The notes: generated by a model not told the origin, from the sequence alone. A DNA stretch of 64,000 nucleotides from Neobacillus niacini (GCF_023715785.1 NZ_JAMBOX010000001.1:310001-374000); one strand, 5' to 3'. Positions 1 to 9,369 are shown, numbered from the stretch's first letter. Translations and numbers: made by a program.

Positions 1-239
1 TCCAGCCACTCGTCGACTTTTTCCATTTGTTCCAGCGTTAAAGAGAGACCTTCACTTTTCGAACGGTTAACCGGTTCCAACCCTTCGCTAGCAAACATGT
101 CATCTACTTTTTCCAAGTAATAGTAGATCATTCGCCTAGACAAATTAACAGATTCCGCCATCTTAGATATATTTGTTATGGTCTTGGAGGTATTCAGCAC
201 CTTTAAAAACAAGCAAAACTGTCTGTCTAATTGAATCAT
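1..239 (-). CDS. BglG/PRD-type transcriptional regulator, N-terminal part (runs off the window)
   Basis: The first 79 codons are visible, starting at ATG 239-237 behind a GAGGT ribosome site. The protein begins MIQLDRQFCLFLKVLN and contains ISKMAESVNLSRRMIYYYLEKV, which reads as the HTH_11/Mga-type DNA-binding domain found at the N-terminus of BglG/MtlR/LicR-type regulators with PRD domains. Such proteins usually activate or antiterminate sugar PTS operons and are controlled by PTS phosphorylation. The PRD and EII-like domains, if present, are outside the window, so the regulated sugar cannot be told. It is transcribed in the same direction as the LysR gene next to it. Confidence 0.55.
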   Translation of the reverse strand, partial: MIQLDRQFCLFLKVLNTSKTITNISKMAESVNLSRRMIYYYLEKVDDMFASEGLEPVNRSKSEGLSLTLEQMEKVDEWL

Positions 240-274
240 AGGACTACCTCACTTTTCTCTTCGATGAAATTGGC

Positions 275-1162
275 TCAATTGCTTTTCCGAATAAATTCAA
301 CAAAATAATGCAATCCCGTCTTTTTGAACCGATGATTTTTCTGTACCATCCATAAATCTCTTGATAAGTAAAAGTTGGCAATTTTTATTTCCTGTAGGGT
401 GCCATATGTTAATTCTCGGGAGACTGCCAGTCTAGGTAAAATACTTAAACCCAGTCCAGCCTCTACAGCACTTTTTATCGATTGCATACTGCCCAATTCC
501 ATTGTGCTCTCAATATGCTCAAGGATTCCGTATTCCTTTAACGCATTTTCGACAATAAGTCTTGTACCGGAATCGGACTCCCGCCAAATCATCTTTTCTT
601 CAGATAACTCCTCAATATTGATTGTTCCCCTCTTACCTAACCGATGATTGTTCGGTGTCACCAAAATAAGTTCATCCTCGGCAAATTTTTCGATAATGAA
701 TTCCGTATTTTCAACGCCACTTTCAACAAGTGCGATATCAATCTCGTTGTTTTCCAGCTTTGCTATCATCGCCGGGGTATTGCCAATTAGAATATTAAAT
801 TTAATTTTAGGAAAGCTTCGTGTAAAACCGCTAAGGATAGCGGGTAACATATACTCGCCAATCGTTAAACTAGCACCAACATTCAGAATACTTTCCTCGC
901 AGCCTGTTACTTCCTGAACCGCCTCGACTGACCTTTTCAGGTATTCGACGATTTCCTGTGCATATGGATACAAAATTTCCCCGGCTTTTGTCAGTTTTAA
1001 TTTGCCATCCGTGCGTTCAAATAACAATGCGCCATACATTTCCTCCAACTGACGGATTTGTCTGGTCACTGCCGGTTGCGAAACATAGCTTAAACGAGCT
1101 GCCTTACTAATACTGCCTTCATCCACCACTAGACAAAACATTTTCAGACTGTCTAAATTCAT
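275..1162 (-). CDS. LysR-family transcriptional regulator
   Basis: A full-length LysR-type regulator of 295 residues. Residues 1-60 form the winged helix-turn-helix (MNLDSLKMFCLVVDEGS then ISKAARLSYVSQPAVTRQI), a linker helix follows, and residues about 90-290 make the periplasmic-binding-like effector domain. It is transcribed away from the TSUP permease gene at 1358, the usual LysR layout in which the regulator controls the divergent gene and itself. A sulfite-exporter-type neighbour suggests a CysL-like sulfur role, but the effector is not readable from sequence. The 195-bp gap holds an ATAGT/ACTAT inverted pair (1200-1204, 1223-1227) that could be part of its binding site. Confidence 0.85.
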   Translation of the reverse strand: MNLDSLKMFCLVVDEGSISKAARLSYVSQPAVTRQIRQLEEMYGALLFERTDGKLKLTKAGEILYPYAQEIVEYLKRSVEAVQEVTGCEESILNVGASLTIGEYMLPAILSGFTRSFPKIKFNILIGNTPAMIAKLENNEIDIALVESGVENTEFIIEKFAEDELILVTPNNHRLGKRGTINIEELSEEKMIWRESDSGTRLIVENALKEYGILEHIESTMELGSMQSIKSAVEAGLGLSILPRLAVSRELTYGTLQEIKIANFYLSRDLWMVQKNHRFKKTGLHYFVEFIRKSN

Positions 1163-1357
1163 TTCGTAGAATTCACCTTCAATGTAAAATACATTTTTAA
1201 TAGTCTAACAGGAATCCGATACACTATGCTTCTTATTATAAAACCTGTAAATCTTCCCTGGGCTATTCCTTTTCGTTATGGCCCATAAAATGTTTTGAAT
1301 TTACGAGCCCAGGTTCATTTGTTAGCTTAGTAGTATAGTAATTTCATAAGGAAAGGA

Positions 1358-2197
1358 ATGACTTCCATGGAAATTCCCACGGGTCTCCTGCTCTTGTTTA
1401 TCGGCATATTGGCTTCAGGATATGGAACGATTGTGGGGGCAGGAGGAGGTTTTTTATTTGTCCCTGCCCTCCTGCTTATTTTTAAAATGGACCCACAGGT
1501 CGCAGCCGGGTCGGGTTTGGCTATCGTATTGATCAACTCCCTTTCCGGAGTTCTTGGTTATTCCAAGCAACGGAAAATTGATTACCGCAGTGGTATAACG
1601 CTGGGAATGGGTGCACTCCCGGGTTCGATTATTGGTGTGTGGCTGTTGAACATGTATTCCTCGGTTTTTTTCTACTTTGTTTTTGCAAGTTTGCTAGTCG
1701 CCTTAGGAATATTTTTGTTGACGAAAAACCTTCCTGCTCCTTTATCGAAAAAGCAAGCTTTGCGCGTACAAAGCGATGAGGGCATCGATTTGATTGAAGC
1801 GGATTGGTCTTCCCAGGCAGCAGCTACAATCGAAGCTCCCCGTCTGCAGGTAAAATGGCTGGTTCCACTCGGTTTCCTATTAGGGATATTATCCAGTTAC
1901 CTTGGTATAGGCGGCGGATGGCTGCTAGTCCCTATTTTAATTTACGCCTTTAAGGTACCGCCACATCATGCGACAGCCACATCGATCTTTACCTTGTGTT
2001 TGTACACAGCTGTCGGCGTGTTTACGCAAATTTTTTATGGCAATATCGATTGGATTACCGTATTCTGGGGAGGATTTGGTGTCATAATCGGCTCCCAACT
2101 GGGAGTGGCGCTCTCTAAAAAAATACCGGGTAAACTAATCATTCAAATGCTTTCATTCCTATTAGTAATCATTGGAATCCGAATGTTTTTCACATAA
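1358..2197 (+). CDS. TSUP (TauE/SafE) family membrane permease
   Basis: A polytopic membrane protein of 279 residues with about eight hydrophobic segments arranged as two repeated halves. Each half opens with a glycine-rich motif (GAGGGF near residue 30, GIGGGW near residue 186), typical of the TSUP family that exports sulfite, sulfoacetate or other small anions. A charged soluble linker (about residues 130-160) joins the halves. Two starts are possible: ATG 1358 sits right on the AAGGAAAGGA ribosome site, while ATG 1367 is better spaced from it. Divergent from a LysR regulator, which probably controls it. Substrate is not determined. Confidence 0.85.
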   Translation: MTSMEIPTGLLLLFIGILASGYGTIVGAGGGFLFVPALLLIFKMDPQVAAGSGLAIVLINSLSGVLGYSKQRKIDYRSGITLGMGALPGSIIGVWLLNMYSSVFFYFVFASLLVALGIFLLTKNLPAPLSKKQALRVQSDEGIDLIEADWSSQAAATIEAPRLQVKWLVPLGFLLGILSSYLGIGGGWLLVPILIYAFKVPPHHATATSIFTLCLYTAVGVFTQIFYGNIDWITVFWGGFGVIIGSQLGVALSKKIPGKLIIQMLSFLLVIIGIRMFFT

Positions 2198-2217
2198 TAA
2201 ACGCCATTTAAAAAAAG

Positions 2218-2244
2218 AACCGGGGTCGCTTCTGCCCCGGTTTT
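2218..2244 (+). terminator. Rho-independent terminator after the TSUP gene
   Basis: Perfect 8-bp stem AACCGGGG (2218-2225) and CCCCGGTT (2235-2242), 9-nt loop, followed by T residues. An A-run at 2209-2216 on the other side would let it also stop minus-strand transcription of the aldolase-like gene that ends at 2294. Confidence 0.85.
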
Positions 2245-2293
2245 GCCGCGTTAACCACTGTTCGCACAAGACGAACCCTGTGTATCTTGCTTC

Positions 2294-3262
2294 CTATTTC
2301 TGTGCTTGAGCGATTGTGGCCTCCGGTGTGGTGACTTTGTCATAAAAATCAACGAATCTGTCTCGGTCCGCGCTGTCACGGTAGGCCATGGCTACACGGG
2401 GGTGCTCATTTAGAACGCCGGAAATCATGTAAGGAATGATGTAGCCCCACTCCCATCTTTGGCGCATTTCGAGCATGTGCTTTTCAATGACGCCAAGCAC
2501 GGGCTTTAGCTCATATCTCGAATTTTTAACGTAGCTAAGCAAAAGCTCCGTATGGCAGTTGCCAGCCGCCCGGCCCATACCATATACAGATGAGTCAAGG
2601 AATGTAACCCCATTTCTCATCGCACTGATTGTATTGGCAAACGCTAGCTGCATGTTGTTATGCGTATGGATGCCCAACTGTTTATTGGGAATCATGGAGG
2701 CAAATTTCTTTACTTGGTACTCAATATCCATCGGGTCCAGACTCCCAAAAGAGTCCACAATGTACACGACATCCACCGGGCTGTTCTTCACCATTTCAAA
2801 TGCTTCGATGAGCTGATGTTCCGGCACACTGGACAGAGCCATGATGTTAAGGGTGGTTTCATAGCCTAAGTCATGGAACATTTGGACAAGTTCCAGCCCC
2901 TTATCAACCTCGCGGATATAGCATGCCACTCTGATCATATCCAAAACACTTTGTTCGCGGGGCAGGATATCGTTTGGATCAACACGTCCAATATCGACAA
3001 GTGCCGACAACTTCGTAAATTTTTTCACGGGGATGATTTCCTTCAGAAAATTATCGTCAAGAAATCTCCATGGATTAGGCTCTGTGGCATTTAGAAGCTT
3101 CGAAGAATTTTTGTAACCAATCTCCATATATTCAACACCGGCTTCACTTAAGCCATTATACAGGTCCTGAACAAACTCCACACTGAAATCCCAATTGTTC
3201 ACCAAACCTCCATCACGAATCGTACAGTCTAGAATTTTGCTACGTTGTCCCAATATTATCAT
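2294..3262 (-). CDS. DRE-TIM aldolase-like protein (HMGL/DmpG-like catalytic domain)
   Basis: 322 residues forming an HMGL-like TIM barrel. The N-terminal signature DCTIRDGG (residues 12-19) supplies the metal-binding Asp and catalytic Arg of the DRE-TIM metallolyase superfamily, and HTHNN near residue 198 supplies the two metal-binding histidines. The superfamily includes 4-hydroxy-2-oxovalerate aldolase, HMG-CoA lyase and homocitrate/isopropylmalate synthases. No DmpG communication domain or acylating dehydrogenase partner is nearby, and the gene stands alone, so the substrate is unknown. The C-terminal part (about 260-322, with WGYIIPYMISG) is typical of the stand-alone 'aldolase catalytic domain-containing' Bacillus proteins. 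Confidence 0.8.
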   Translation of the reverse strand: MIILGQRSKILDCTIRDGGLVNNWDFSVEFVQDLYNGLSEAGVEYMEIGYKNSSKLLNATEPNPWRFLDDNFLKEIIPVKKFTKLSALVDIGRVDPNDILPREQSVLDMIRVACYIREVDKGLELVQMFHDLGYETTLNIMALSSVPEHQLIEAFEMVKNSPVDVVYIVDSFGSLDPMDIEYQVKKFASMIPNKQLGIHTHNNMQLAFANTISAMRNGVTFLDSSVYGMGRAAGNCHTELLLSYVKNSRYELKPVLGVIEKHMLEMRQRWEWGYIIPYMISGVLNEHPRVAMAYRDSADRDRFVDFYDKVTTPEATIAQAQK

Positions 3263-3359
3263 TCTCCCTTTTTATCCTGAATTTATCCTCTATTAAGAAA
3301 ATTCACTTATTGAGGTTATACCACTTATGTCGGATGGTGTCAATTTAAGAACAGGTTAT

Positions 3360-3443
3360 ATTTTTTGCGAGATTTGTAGATTTATTTGCGGTTTTCGCAC
3401 TTTTATTTGCGCACTTCGCTATTTTATTTGCGAGATTTACTTT
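3360..3443. repeat. Four phased 21-bp repeats, core TTTATTTGCG
   Basis: The 10-mer TTTATTTGCG (first copy ATTTTTTGCG) starts at 3360, 3381, 3402 and 3423, exactly 21 bp apart, with a loosely conserved 11-bp spacer. The array fills the space between the kinase gene stop and the aldolase promoter region. The same motif with the same 21-bp period recurs at 42343-42447. Confidence 0.8.
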
Positions 3444-6400
3444 TTAATTGTGCCCTTCCCCCATCGGCAGCCTTAGATTGACGGTGGTGCCTTGATTTTC
3501 TATGCTTTCGAACGTGATGGTTCCGTTGTGCTGGCGGATGATGCGGAAGCAGATCATCAGCCCTAAGCCGGTTCCTTTTTCCTTGTTGCTATAAAAAGGT
3601 TCGCCTAGTCGCTTGATGCGTTCCTCGCTGATGCCGATGCCGTTGTCGCTAACCTGAATCAGCAGCTGGTCACCAGCCCCATCGGCTTGAGCGGTAATTT
3701 TGATGAGTCCCTTTTCCCGTGAATCCAATGCTTCCATACTGTTTTTACATAAATTCAGCAACACCTGCTTGATTTGATTGACGTCGCACATAATCGACGG
3801 GAGATTAGGTGCCACTTCCAGTACTATTTCTACATTCTTTAGATTGGCTTCCGATTGGATCAACGTCTTCACCTCTGTCAACAAGGTAAGAACGCTTACC
3901 TGTCTAGGTTGGATTTCCTGTGGTTTCGCCAGTGAAAGGAATTCCTTGATGATCTCTTCTACCCGGTTAAACTCCGAAAGCACAACATCAAAGTACTCTT
4001 TACGGATGATTCCTTGCTGAAAAAGCTGGATAAACCCTTTAATAGAAGTCATCGGATTTCTTATTTCATGGGCAACACCTGCAGCGAGCTCGCCGACCAA
4101 TGACAATTTCTCCGATTGCCATAACCGCTCTTCCGCCTGCCTTGCCTTGGTAATGTCTTTTCCGACTACCATGACATGCGCCACTTTTCCATCATCACCA
4201 ATGACCGGCGTCGCGGCGCAGTCAAACAGCCGCCAATCCCCATTGGCATGAAGCAGACGTAACTCTGCTTTAGAATTGGATTTTGTATGAATCGCCTCTT
4301 CAAACCGCTTCGACATCATCGGAACATCCTCCGGATGGACAAACTCCACTGTACGATTCCCTTCAAAAATCTGGGGTGAATAACCAAGTACTGATTGATG
4401 GGACGGAGAGGCATATAAACATTTTCCTTGAATATCATACAAATTAATCAGGTCAGTCATATTCTCGGTGATCAATTTGTATTTATTTTCACTGTCGACC
4501 AGGGCCCGCTCCATTTTTTTCCGCTCCGTGATATCAACACACGAAGCAATGACCTCCACCACTTCCCCGCCCCGTTTGATGGGACTTAACGCAGCAAGGT
4601 AGGTGAATCCATTTACCTCTCCTTCATAAGAAACATGTTCCTCCCCATTCCAGGCCCTTTGGTAGAAGACTTCCTTCTCCTTCGCGTAATCTTCAGGAAA
4701 AATATCCGTTAAGCATTTTCCTACCACCAGACTTGGATTAAGGCCAATCCGATAGAGCAATTCTCCGTCACATAAGGTATGAATGAATTGACCATTGATT
4801 TTTTTAAACTTAAACGTCATCCCTTGTTGAAAACGGATGGTCTCATTTAATTCCTCTCTTGCGGCGCGCACCAGTTCCTCCGCCCACATTCGTTCATTGA
4901 CATCCTGGGGTAAGCCGAACATACCGACCACCTGCTGGATATGGACGGCACGCCGCTCCAATTCGGCGGCCGGAACAGGCTGGGTAAAGAAATAACCTTG
5001 GCCCTCATCACAAAGATATTGCTGCAGAAAGACGAGCTGCCCCTTTGTCTCGATCCCTTCGCCCACTACGCTCAAATTCAAATTATGCGCCATGGAAATA
5101 ATCGTTTTGACAATCGTCTCATCGCTGGCATTTTGCTGCAGACTTTGAACGAAGGACTGATCAATTTTCAAGGTATCGACCGGGAATTTTTGCAGATAGT
5201 ACAACGAACTGAAGCCTGTCCCAAAATCATCTATACTAATCCGCACACCGAGCTTTTTCAACTTATGTAACGTTTGAATCGTCCGTTCGATACTAGCGGT
5301 CATGCTTTCGGTAATTTCCAGTTCCAAAAATTGCGGGTCCAACCCGGTTTCCTTCAGAATACGGGCCACGGTTTCATCCAGATGGGATTGGGTAAATTGC
5401 CTCGGGGACAGATTGACAGAGACGGTTGTGTTGAAGCCCTGTTGCCGCCACGTCTTTCCTTGGCTGCAGGCCGCTCGCAGCACCCATTCCCCAATTGGAA
5501 TAATTAACCCCGTCTCTTCGGCAATCGGAATAAACGTCTCCGGTAACACCAGCCCCAACTCTGGATGATTCCAGCGGATTAACGCCTCCACTCCAGTTAT
5601 GTTTCCTGTTTTTAAATTCACTTTCGGCTGATAGTACAGGGCAAGTTCCTCGTGCTGGAGTGCCCGATGAAGGTCCATTTCGATTTTCAAAGGATTAATG
5701 ATCGAATCCTGTTCATCTTGCGAATAAAATTTAAAATTATTTTTCCCATCGTTTTTGGCATGGTACATAGCAAAATCCGCTTTTTTAATCAAGGTTTCCT
5801 CTGTATTCCCATCTTCCGGGAACAGACTGATGCCGATACTGGGGGAGGTAAAAATATCATAGTCTTCGATTTGGAACGGCTCACTAAGAACCTCCAATAT
5901 TTTTCTGGAAACGAGAGAAGCCACCTCCCGATTGGCGTCTTTTACGATGATGATAAACTCATCCCCACCCTGCCGAAAAACAATGTCCTTGTCATACAAA
6001 CAGGCCGTCATCCGTTCAGCGACTTCAATTAATAGCTTGTCTCCCGTCGAATGGCCGAGCGTATCATTGATGACCTTAAAACGGTCCAAATCCAAAAACA
6101 GTATCGCGACATGCTGCTTGTTCTTGGCCGCCAGCTCCAATTCTGCAGGAAGGGTCGTATTTAATTTGTTTCGGTTTGGCAGACCGGTTAAATAATCATG
6201 GTAGGCCATATGCTCATTTGCTTCTTCGATTTCCACCTGCTTGGTGATGTCCTGTGCGATGCCGAATACACCATTGATTTCCCCGTTAACCATGATGGGA
6301 ACAATTGTCACACTCAAGTGAAGAATCGAACCATTTCGATGCCTCATCGATGTCCGAAAGTTTTGTGGTGCACCTTGCTTGCACAGCTCAAACCGCTCCA

Positions 6401-6665
6401 TCGTTTCCGGAAGTTTTTCAGGGACAATTAACTGTTTAAAACTAATCGGCGTTAATAATTCATCTTTCTGATAACCGGTAAATTGCTCACTTACAGAATT
6501 GCAGCTGATAAACCGGCCCTCCAAATCGATGGAGTAGACACTGTTTGCACTGTATTCAAAAAGCGACTTGTAACGTTGATCATTCAATTCCAATTGCTCC
6601 AGCAACTGTTTCTTCTCCATATCGAGCATGGCCCCCGCCCCTTTATCAATTAAAACGATTCCCAT
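3444..6665 (-). CDS. PAS-GGDEF-EAL-PAS-PAS-HisKA-HATPase hybrid signalling protein
   Basis: A 1073-residue cytoplasmic sensor with no clear membrane segment. In order: PAS (about 31-145), GGDEF domain (155-315, intact GGDEF 233-237 but no RxxD inhibitory site before it), EAL domain (325-570, E360-A-L, N418, E in LELEITES, D479-D480, K499, E536, Q556 all present), PAS (605-715), PAS (722-842), HisKA with H866 in GVAHEIRNP, and HATPase_c (955-1068, with GTGLGLMICF). It therefore carries both cyclic-di-GMP synthesis/breakdown modules and a KinA-like histidine kinase. No response regulator is adjacent; a sporulation-type phosphorelay partner is an inference. Start codon is uncertain: ATG 6665 has a weak GGAAAAG site, and ATG codons 13 and 16 are alternatives. 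Confidence 0.88.
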   Translation of the reverse strand: MGIVLIDKGAGAMLDMEKKQLLEQLELNDQRYKSLFEYSANSVYSIDLEGRFISCNSVSEQFTGYQKDELLTPISFKQLIVPEKLPETMERFELCKQGAPQNFRTSMRHRNGSILHLSVTIVPIMVNGEINGVFGIAQDITKQVEIEEANEHMAYHDYLTGLPNRNKLNTTLPAELELAAKNKQHVAILFLDLDRFKVINDTLGHSTGDKLLIEVAERMTACLYDKDIVFRQGGDEFIIIVKDANREVASLVSRKILEVLSEPFQIEDYDIFTSPSIGISLFPEDGNTEETLIKKADFAMYHAKNDGKNNFKFYSQDEQDSIINPLKIEMDLHRALQHEELALYYQPKVNLKTGNITGVEALIRWNHPELGLVLPETFIPIAEETGLIIPIGEWVLRAACSQGKTWRQQGFNTTVSVNLSPRQFTQSHLDETVARILKETGLDPQFLELEITESMTASIERTIQTLHKLKKLGVRISIDDFGTGFSSLYYLQKFPVDTLKIDQSFVQSLQQNASDETIVKTIISMAHNLNLSVVGEGIETKGQLVFLQQYLCDEGQGYFFTQPVPAAELERRAVHIQQVVGMFGLPQDVNERMWAEELVRAAREELNETIRFQQGMTFKFKKINGQFIHTLCDGELLYRIGLNPSLVVGKCLTDIFPEDYAKEKEVFYQRAWNGEEHVSYEGEVNGFTYLAALSPIKRGGEVVEVIASCVDITERKKMERALVDSENKYKLITENMTDLINLYDIQGKCLYASPSHQSVLGYSPQIFEGNRTVEFVHPEDVPMMSKRFEEAIHTKSNSKAELRLLHANGDWRLFDCAATPVIGDDGKVAHVMVVGKDITKARQAEERLWQSEKLSLVGELAAGVAHEIRNPMTSIKGFIQLFQQGIIRKEYFDVVLSEFNRVEEIIKEFLSLAKPQEIQPRQVSVLTLLTEVKTLIQSEANLKNVEIVLEVAPNLPSIMCDVNQIKQVLLNLCKNSMEALDSREKGLIKITAQADGAGDQLLIQVSDNGIGISEERIKRLGEPFYSNKEKGTGLGLMICFRIIRQHNGTITFESIENQGTTVNLRLPMGEGHN

Positions 6666-6791
6666 TATTATACTTTTCCATATAATCTGACATTATTATA
6701 CTACCATTCTTTGTAATAAAGTAGGGGGCGTTTTTCTGTCTCTAAATGGGCAATAAAAAGGAGGCAGGAGAATGATCCTGCCCCACAATGG

Positions 6792-7514
6792 TTAGTCTAA
6801 TGCGTCGATTTCCACCAAATCCCAGGATGTGACAATCGCCAATGGCTTTTCATTAAGCTTCCCTGTATGAGTGATGATGACTGCCTCAAGCTTTTGGTTG
6901 TTCAAATGATATTTTTCAAAAATCTCCTCAACTTCAAAAATATCAATCTCTTTACTGACAAACTCGACGAGGGAATGCCTCTTTTCCGAATAAAGCTCTT
7001 CCACCTTTACGTCCTCAATCTGGATGGTATTGCCGACGAGATGGCGGGCAAACCAGTGAATGATTTCCTCTGCCGTCAACAGCCACTTAAAGCCTGTCTC
7101 ATCATATATGGGAAAAATCGAGATAGACCGCTTTTGAATGACCGTCAAGATGTCTGTTATTTTTGTACTCTCATCGTAATAAAGTACCGGCTTGGAAGCA
7201 ATCGAATAGGCCGATTTCGGCTTCAGCAGCTGGTCGGCAATGTGCTCAATTTTTTCCACGACAGCCTGATGCGGTTCGGCAATATAAAAGCCTAACTCCA
7301 CCTTGTCATGAACAATCGAATTTCTTAGGCGCGCATACATTTTTAAATCATGGTAGTATTTGCGCAGTATGGAATAATGGCGAAACCCGCTGCTCAGCAA
7401 GGTCGTGAATTTATCCGATGGCTCATCCTTTATATTTCGCTGCAGCCAGTTATGAATCTGGTTAAACGCTACCTCAAAACGTTCAGATAATTGTAAATCC
7501 TGTTGTAGTTTCAT
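6792..7514 (-). CDS. CBS-domain protein with HEPN-like N-terminal helices
   Basis: 240 residues. The N-terminal 95 residues are helical and contain RNSIVH at 64-69, an exact match to the RNxxxH motif of HEPN-type ribonucleases. The C-terminal part (about 100-235) has two CBS-like segments (AYSIASKPVLYYDEST... and VEFVSKEIDIFEVEEIF...), which usually bind adenosine nucleotides and gate an attached domain. No toxin or antitoxin gene is adjacent, so a nucleotide-sensing housekeeping role is as likely as an RNase role. Single gene, minus strand, between the hybrid kinase and the Cof phosphatase. Confidence 0.65.
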   Translation of the reverse strand: MKLQQDLQLSERFEVAFNQIHNWLQRNIKDEPSDKFTTLLSSGFRHYSILRKYYHDLKMYARLRNSIVHDKVELGFYIAEPHQAVVEKIEHIADQLLKPKSAYSIASKPVLYYDESTKITDILTVIQKRSISIFPIYDETGFKWLLTAEEIIHWFARHLVGNTIQIEDVKVEELYSEKRHSLVEFVSKEIDIFEVEEIFEKYHLNNQKLEAVIITHTGKLNEKPLAIVTSWDLVEIDALD

Positions 7515-7673
7515 GCTCCTGTACCTCCGTGAGGCTTTTCTACCATTTTACTAGAATATTGCGCATTGAGACAATCTGTACTTTATTTAATAAGGAGACA
7601 ACCCGGTTTGTCCTCAAGATGTCTAATTCCAGGACACTTCTCTAAAAAAATGAAACAGAGAATGGTCCCTGCT

Positions 7674-8453
7674 TCAAAGTAACCCCACCATTTTCAACCC
7701 ATGATAAATGCCATTTTCTCCAACCGATTTTGTCACGAATCTTGAAACCCTCTTCACCTCGGGATGGGCATTGCCCATAGCAATACTGTTTTGTACGAAA
7801 GACAGCATGTCAATATCGTTTAATCCGTCGCCGAAGGCATATACGAGGTCTATTGAATAGCCTAAATGGTTCATGACAACTTCACAACCTTTTGCCTTTG
7901 AGCCGCCTGCCGGATCCACATCAACCGCTAACGGATGCCAGTGAGTAAACCGAAAATCCGTAAACCTAGCTGCATAGGAAGCCGTTTCATGTTCACGAAG
8001 AAACAACATCGATTGGATGATATCCCTTCCTTGATAGTAATGAGCATCATGGATGATAGGAACAGCTAATTTATCGGGCTGCATACATTCAATTAGATCA
8101 TGATGATGCGGGTCGCTGACCCCAATCCCAAAAGGATCAACATGCACAATCGGATGGCCGTTCTCCTCAGCAGCAGCAGTAAGCCTCTTTAATGCCTCTT
8201 GATTTAATGGATTTTTATGAATGATTTGGTCCCCAAAAACGGCAAGCTGGCCATTAAAACAGACATACGAATGAATATCCAGTTCGTTCCTTATATCGTC
8301 AAACATGAACGGTGCACGTCCTGTGGCAATGACCACATCATGCCCAAGCTCTTTTAATTGGGCAATCCCTTCTTTTGTGGACGTGGGAATGATTCCATCA
8401 CTATCAACCAAAGTGCCATCAATATCAAAAAAAATCAACTTTCTCTCCGCCAC
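7674..8453 (-). CDS. Cof-type HAD-IIB phosphatase
   Basis: 259 residues, the usual size for the Cof subfamily. Motif I FFDIDGTLVDSD lies at residues 8-19 (nucleophile Asp in DIDGT), the motif II Thr is in VVIATGRAP, and the motif IV GDGLNDIDML is near residue 212, followed by GNAHPEVK. The long insertion between motifs II and III is the IIB cap. Members dephosphorylate sugar phosphates, pyridoxal phosphate or flavin precursors; substrate cannot be assigned. Single gene on the minus strand. Confidence 0.88.
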   Translation of the reverse strand: MAERKLIFFDIDGTLVDSDGIIPTSTKEGIAQLKELGHDVVIATGRAPFMFDDIRNELDIHSYVCFNGQLAVFGDQIIHKNPLNQEALKRLTAAAEENGHPIVHVDPFGIGVSDPHHHDLIECMQPDKLAVPIIHDAHYYQGRDIIQSMLFLREHETASYAARFTDFRFTHWHPLAVDVDPAGGSKAKGCEVVMNHLGYSIDLVYAFGDGLNDIDMLSFVQNSIAMGNAHPEVKRVSRFVTKSVGENGIYHGLKMVGLL

Positions 8454-8617
8454 GCCAAAACTCCTTTCGGCTCTAAAGTATCAGTATATCAATTATACAT
8501 GATTAGGAGTGAGTTTTTTGGGGGAGAATCAGGTTTATTGTGAAAAAAGATGATGCAGTTCATAGATACAAAATAATGAACGAGGAATACTAAGGAGTAA
8601 TCTATTATAACCGGGAT

Positions 8618-9331
8618 GTGTCTTGTATGGATTTTTACTATGGACAGCCAACACTGACGGCGCTTCAATGGGCCCTTCGGGCTGTCGTATCCTTTTTCTT
8701 TTTGGTGATTGTAGCCAGACTGTTGGGCCAGCGGGCAATCTCCCAACTAAGAGTCCTTGATTTTGTCATTGCCTTAGTTATCGGAAATCTCATTGCCCAT
8801 CCCCTATCTGACGAAGAACTCGGGCTTAAAGGCTCGGTCATCACGACTATTGTTTTGGTGATTTTATACCTTTCAGGAGTTTTTCTCATCCTGAAATGGC
8901 CTTGGTTCCGAAACATGGTTAACCCCAAACCAATCACCATTATTAAAAACGGGAAGATCTTTTATAAGCAATTAATGAAGGCCAAAATTTCCATTGACCT
9001 TTTGATGGATGAATTACGGAAAGAAAAGGTGGAGGATATCACAAAGGTAGCCTTGGCCATATGGGAAGCCGATGGCAAAATATCCGTGTTTTTGGATCCC
9101 AACTATCTACCCCCTACTTCACAATCGTTACAAATCAAAACCAATGGTTTCGAGATGCCAAGGACGATTATCAAGGAGGGAAAAATTATCGCCAAGGAGT
9201 TAGAAGAAATCGGCAAGACAGAAAGCTGGCTGGCGTCCAAGTTAGCAAGTCTCTATCAGACTGAGGTGAAGAATGTCCTGCTCGCAACAATTGACACGAA
9301 GGAACAATTAAACGTGTTTTTATATCAATAA
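8618..9331 (+). CDS. YetF/DUF421-family membrane protein
   Basis: 237 residues with three N-terminal membrane helices (about 12-100) followed by a soluble C-terminal domain. The RLLGQRAISQLRVLDFVIALVIGN stretch is the hallmark of the DUF421/YetF/YdfS/YrbG family found in Bacillus, including spore membranes; biochemical function is unknown. Start choice is open: GTG 8618 has no well-spaced ribosome site (AAGGAG lies 20 nt upstream), and ATG 8627 (MDFYYGQ) is a plausible alternative. Monocistronic, followed by a hairpin. Confidence 0.8.
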   Translation: MSCMDFYYGQPTLTALQWALRAVVSFFFLVIVARLLGQRAISQLRVLDFVIALVIGNLIAHPLSDEELGLKGSVITTIVLVILYLSGVFLILKWPWFRNMVNPKPITIIKNGKIFYKQLMKAKISIDLLMDELRKEKVEDITKVALAIWEADGKISVFLDPNYLPPTSQSLQIKTNGFEMPRTIIKEGKIIAKELEEIGKTESWLASKLASLYQTEVKNVLLATIDTKEQLNVFLYQ

Positions 9332-9339
9332 AGTGTAGC

Positions 9340-9369
9340 GGCCTAAGCAAACACTGTGTTGCTCAGGCC
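9340..9369 (+). terminator. Hairpin after the YetF-like gene
   Basis: GGCCTAAGCAA (9340-9350) pairs with TTGCTCAGGCC (9359-9369) with one mismatch. There is no strong T-run after it, so it is a likely but weak plus-strand terminator. Confidence 0.6.

Noticed and set aside
3360..3443. Possible CRISPR array
   Set aside because: Repeat core is only 10 bp with 11-bp spacers and no cas genes nearby; not CRISPR dimensions.
5652..6195. Plus-strand frames within the hybrid kinase gene
   Set aside because: Antisense of conserved GGDEF coding sequence; no independent support.
8489..8940. Minus-strand frames across the YetF-like gene start
   Set aside because: They oppose a recognisable membrane protein and lack ribosome sites or domains.
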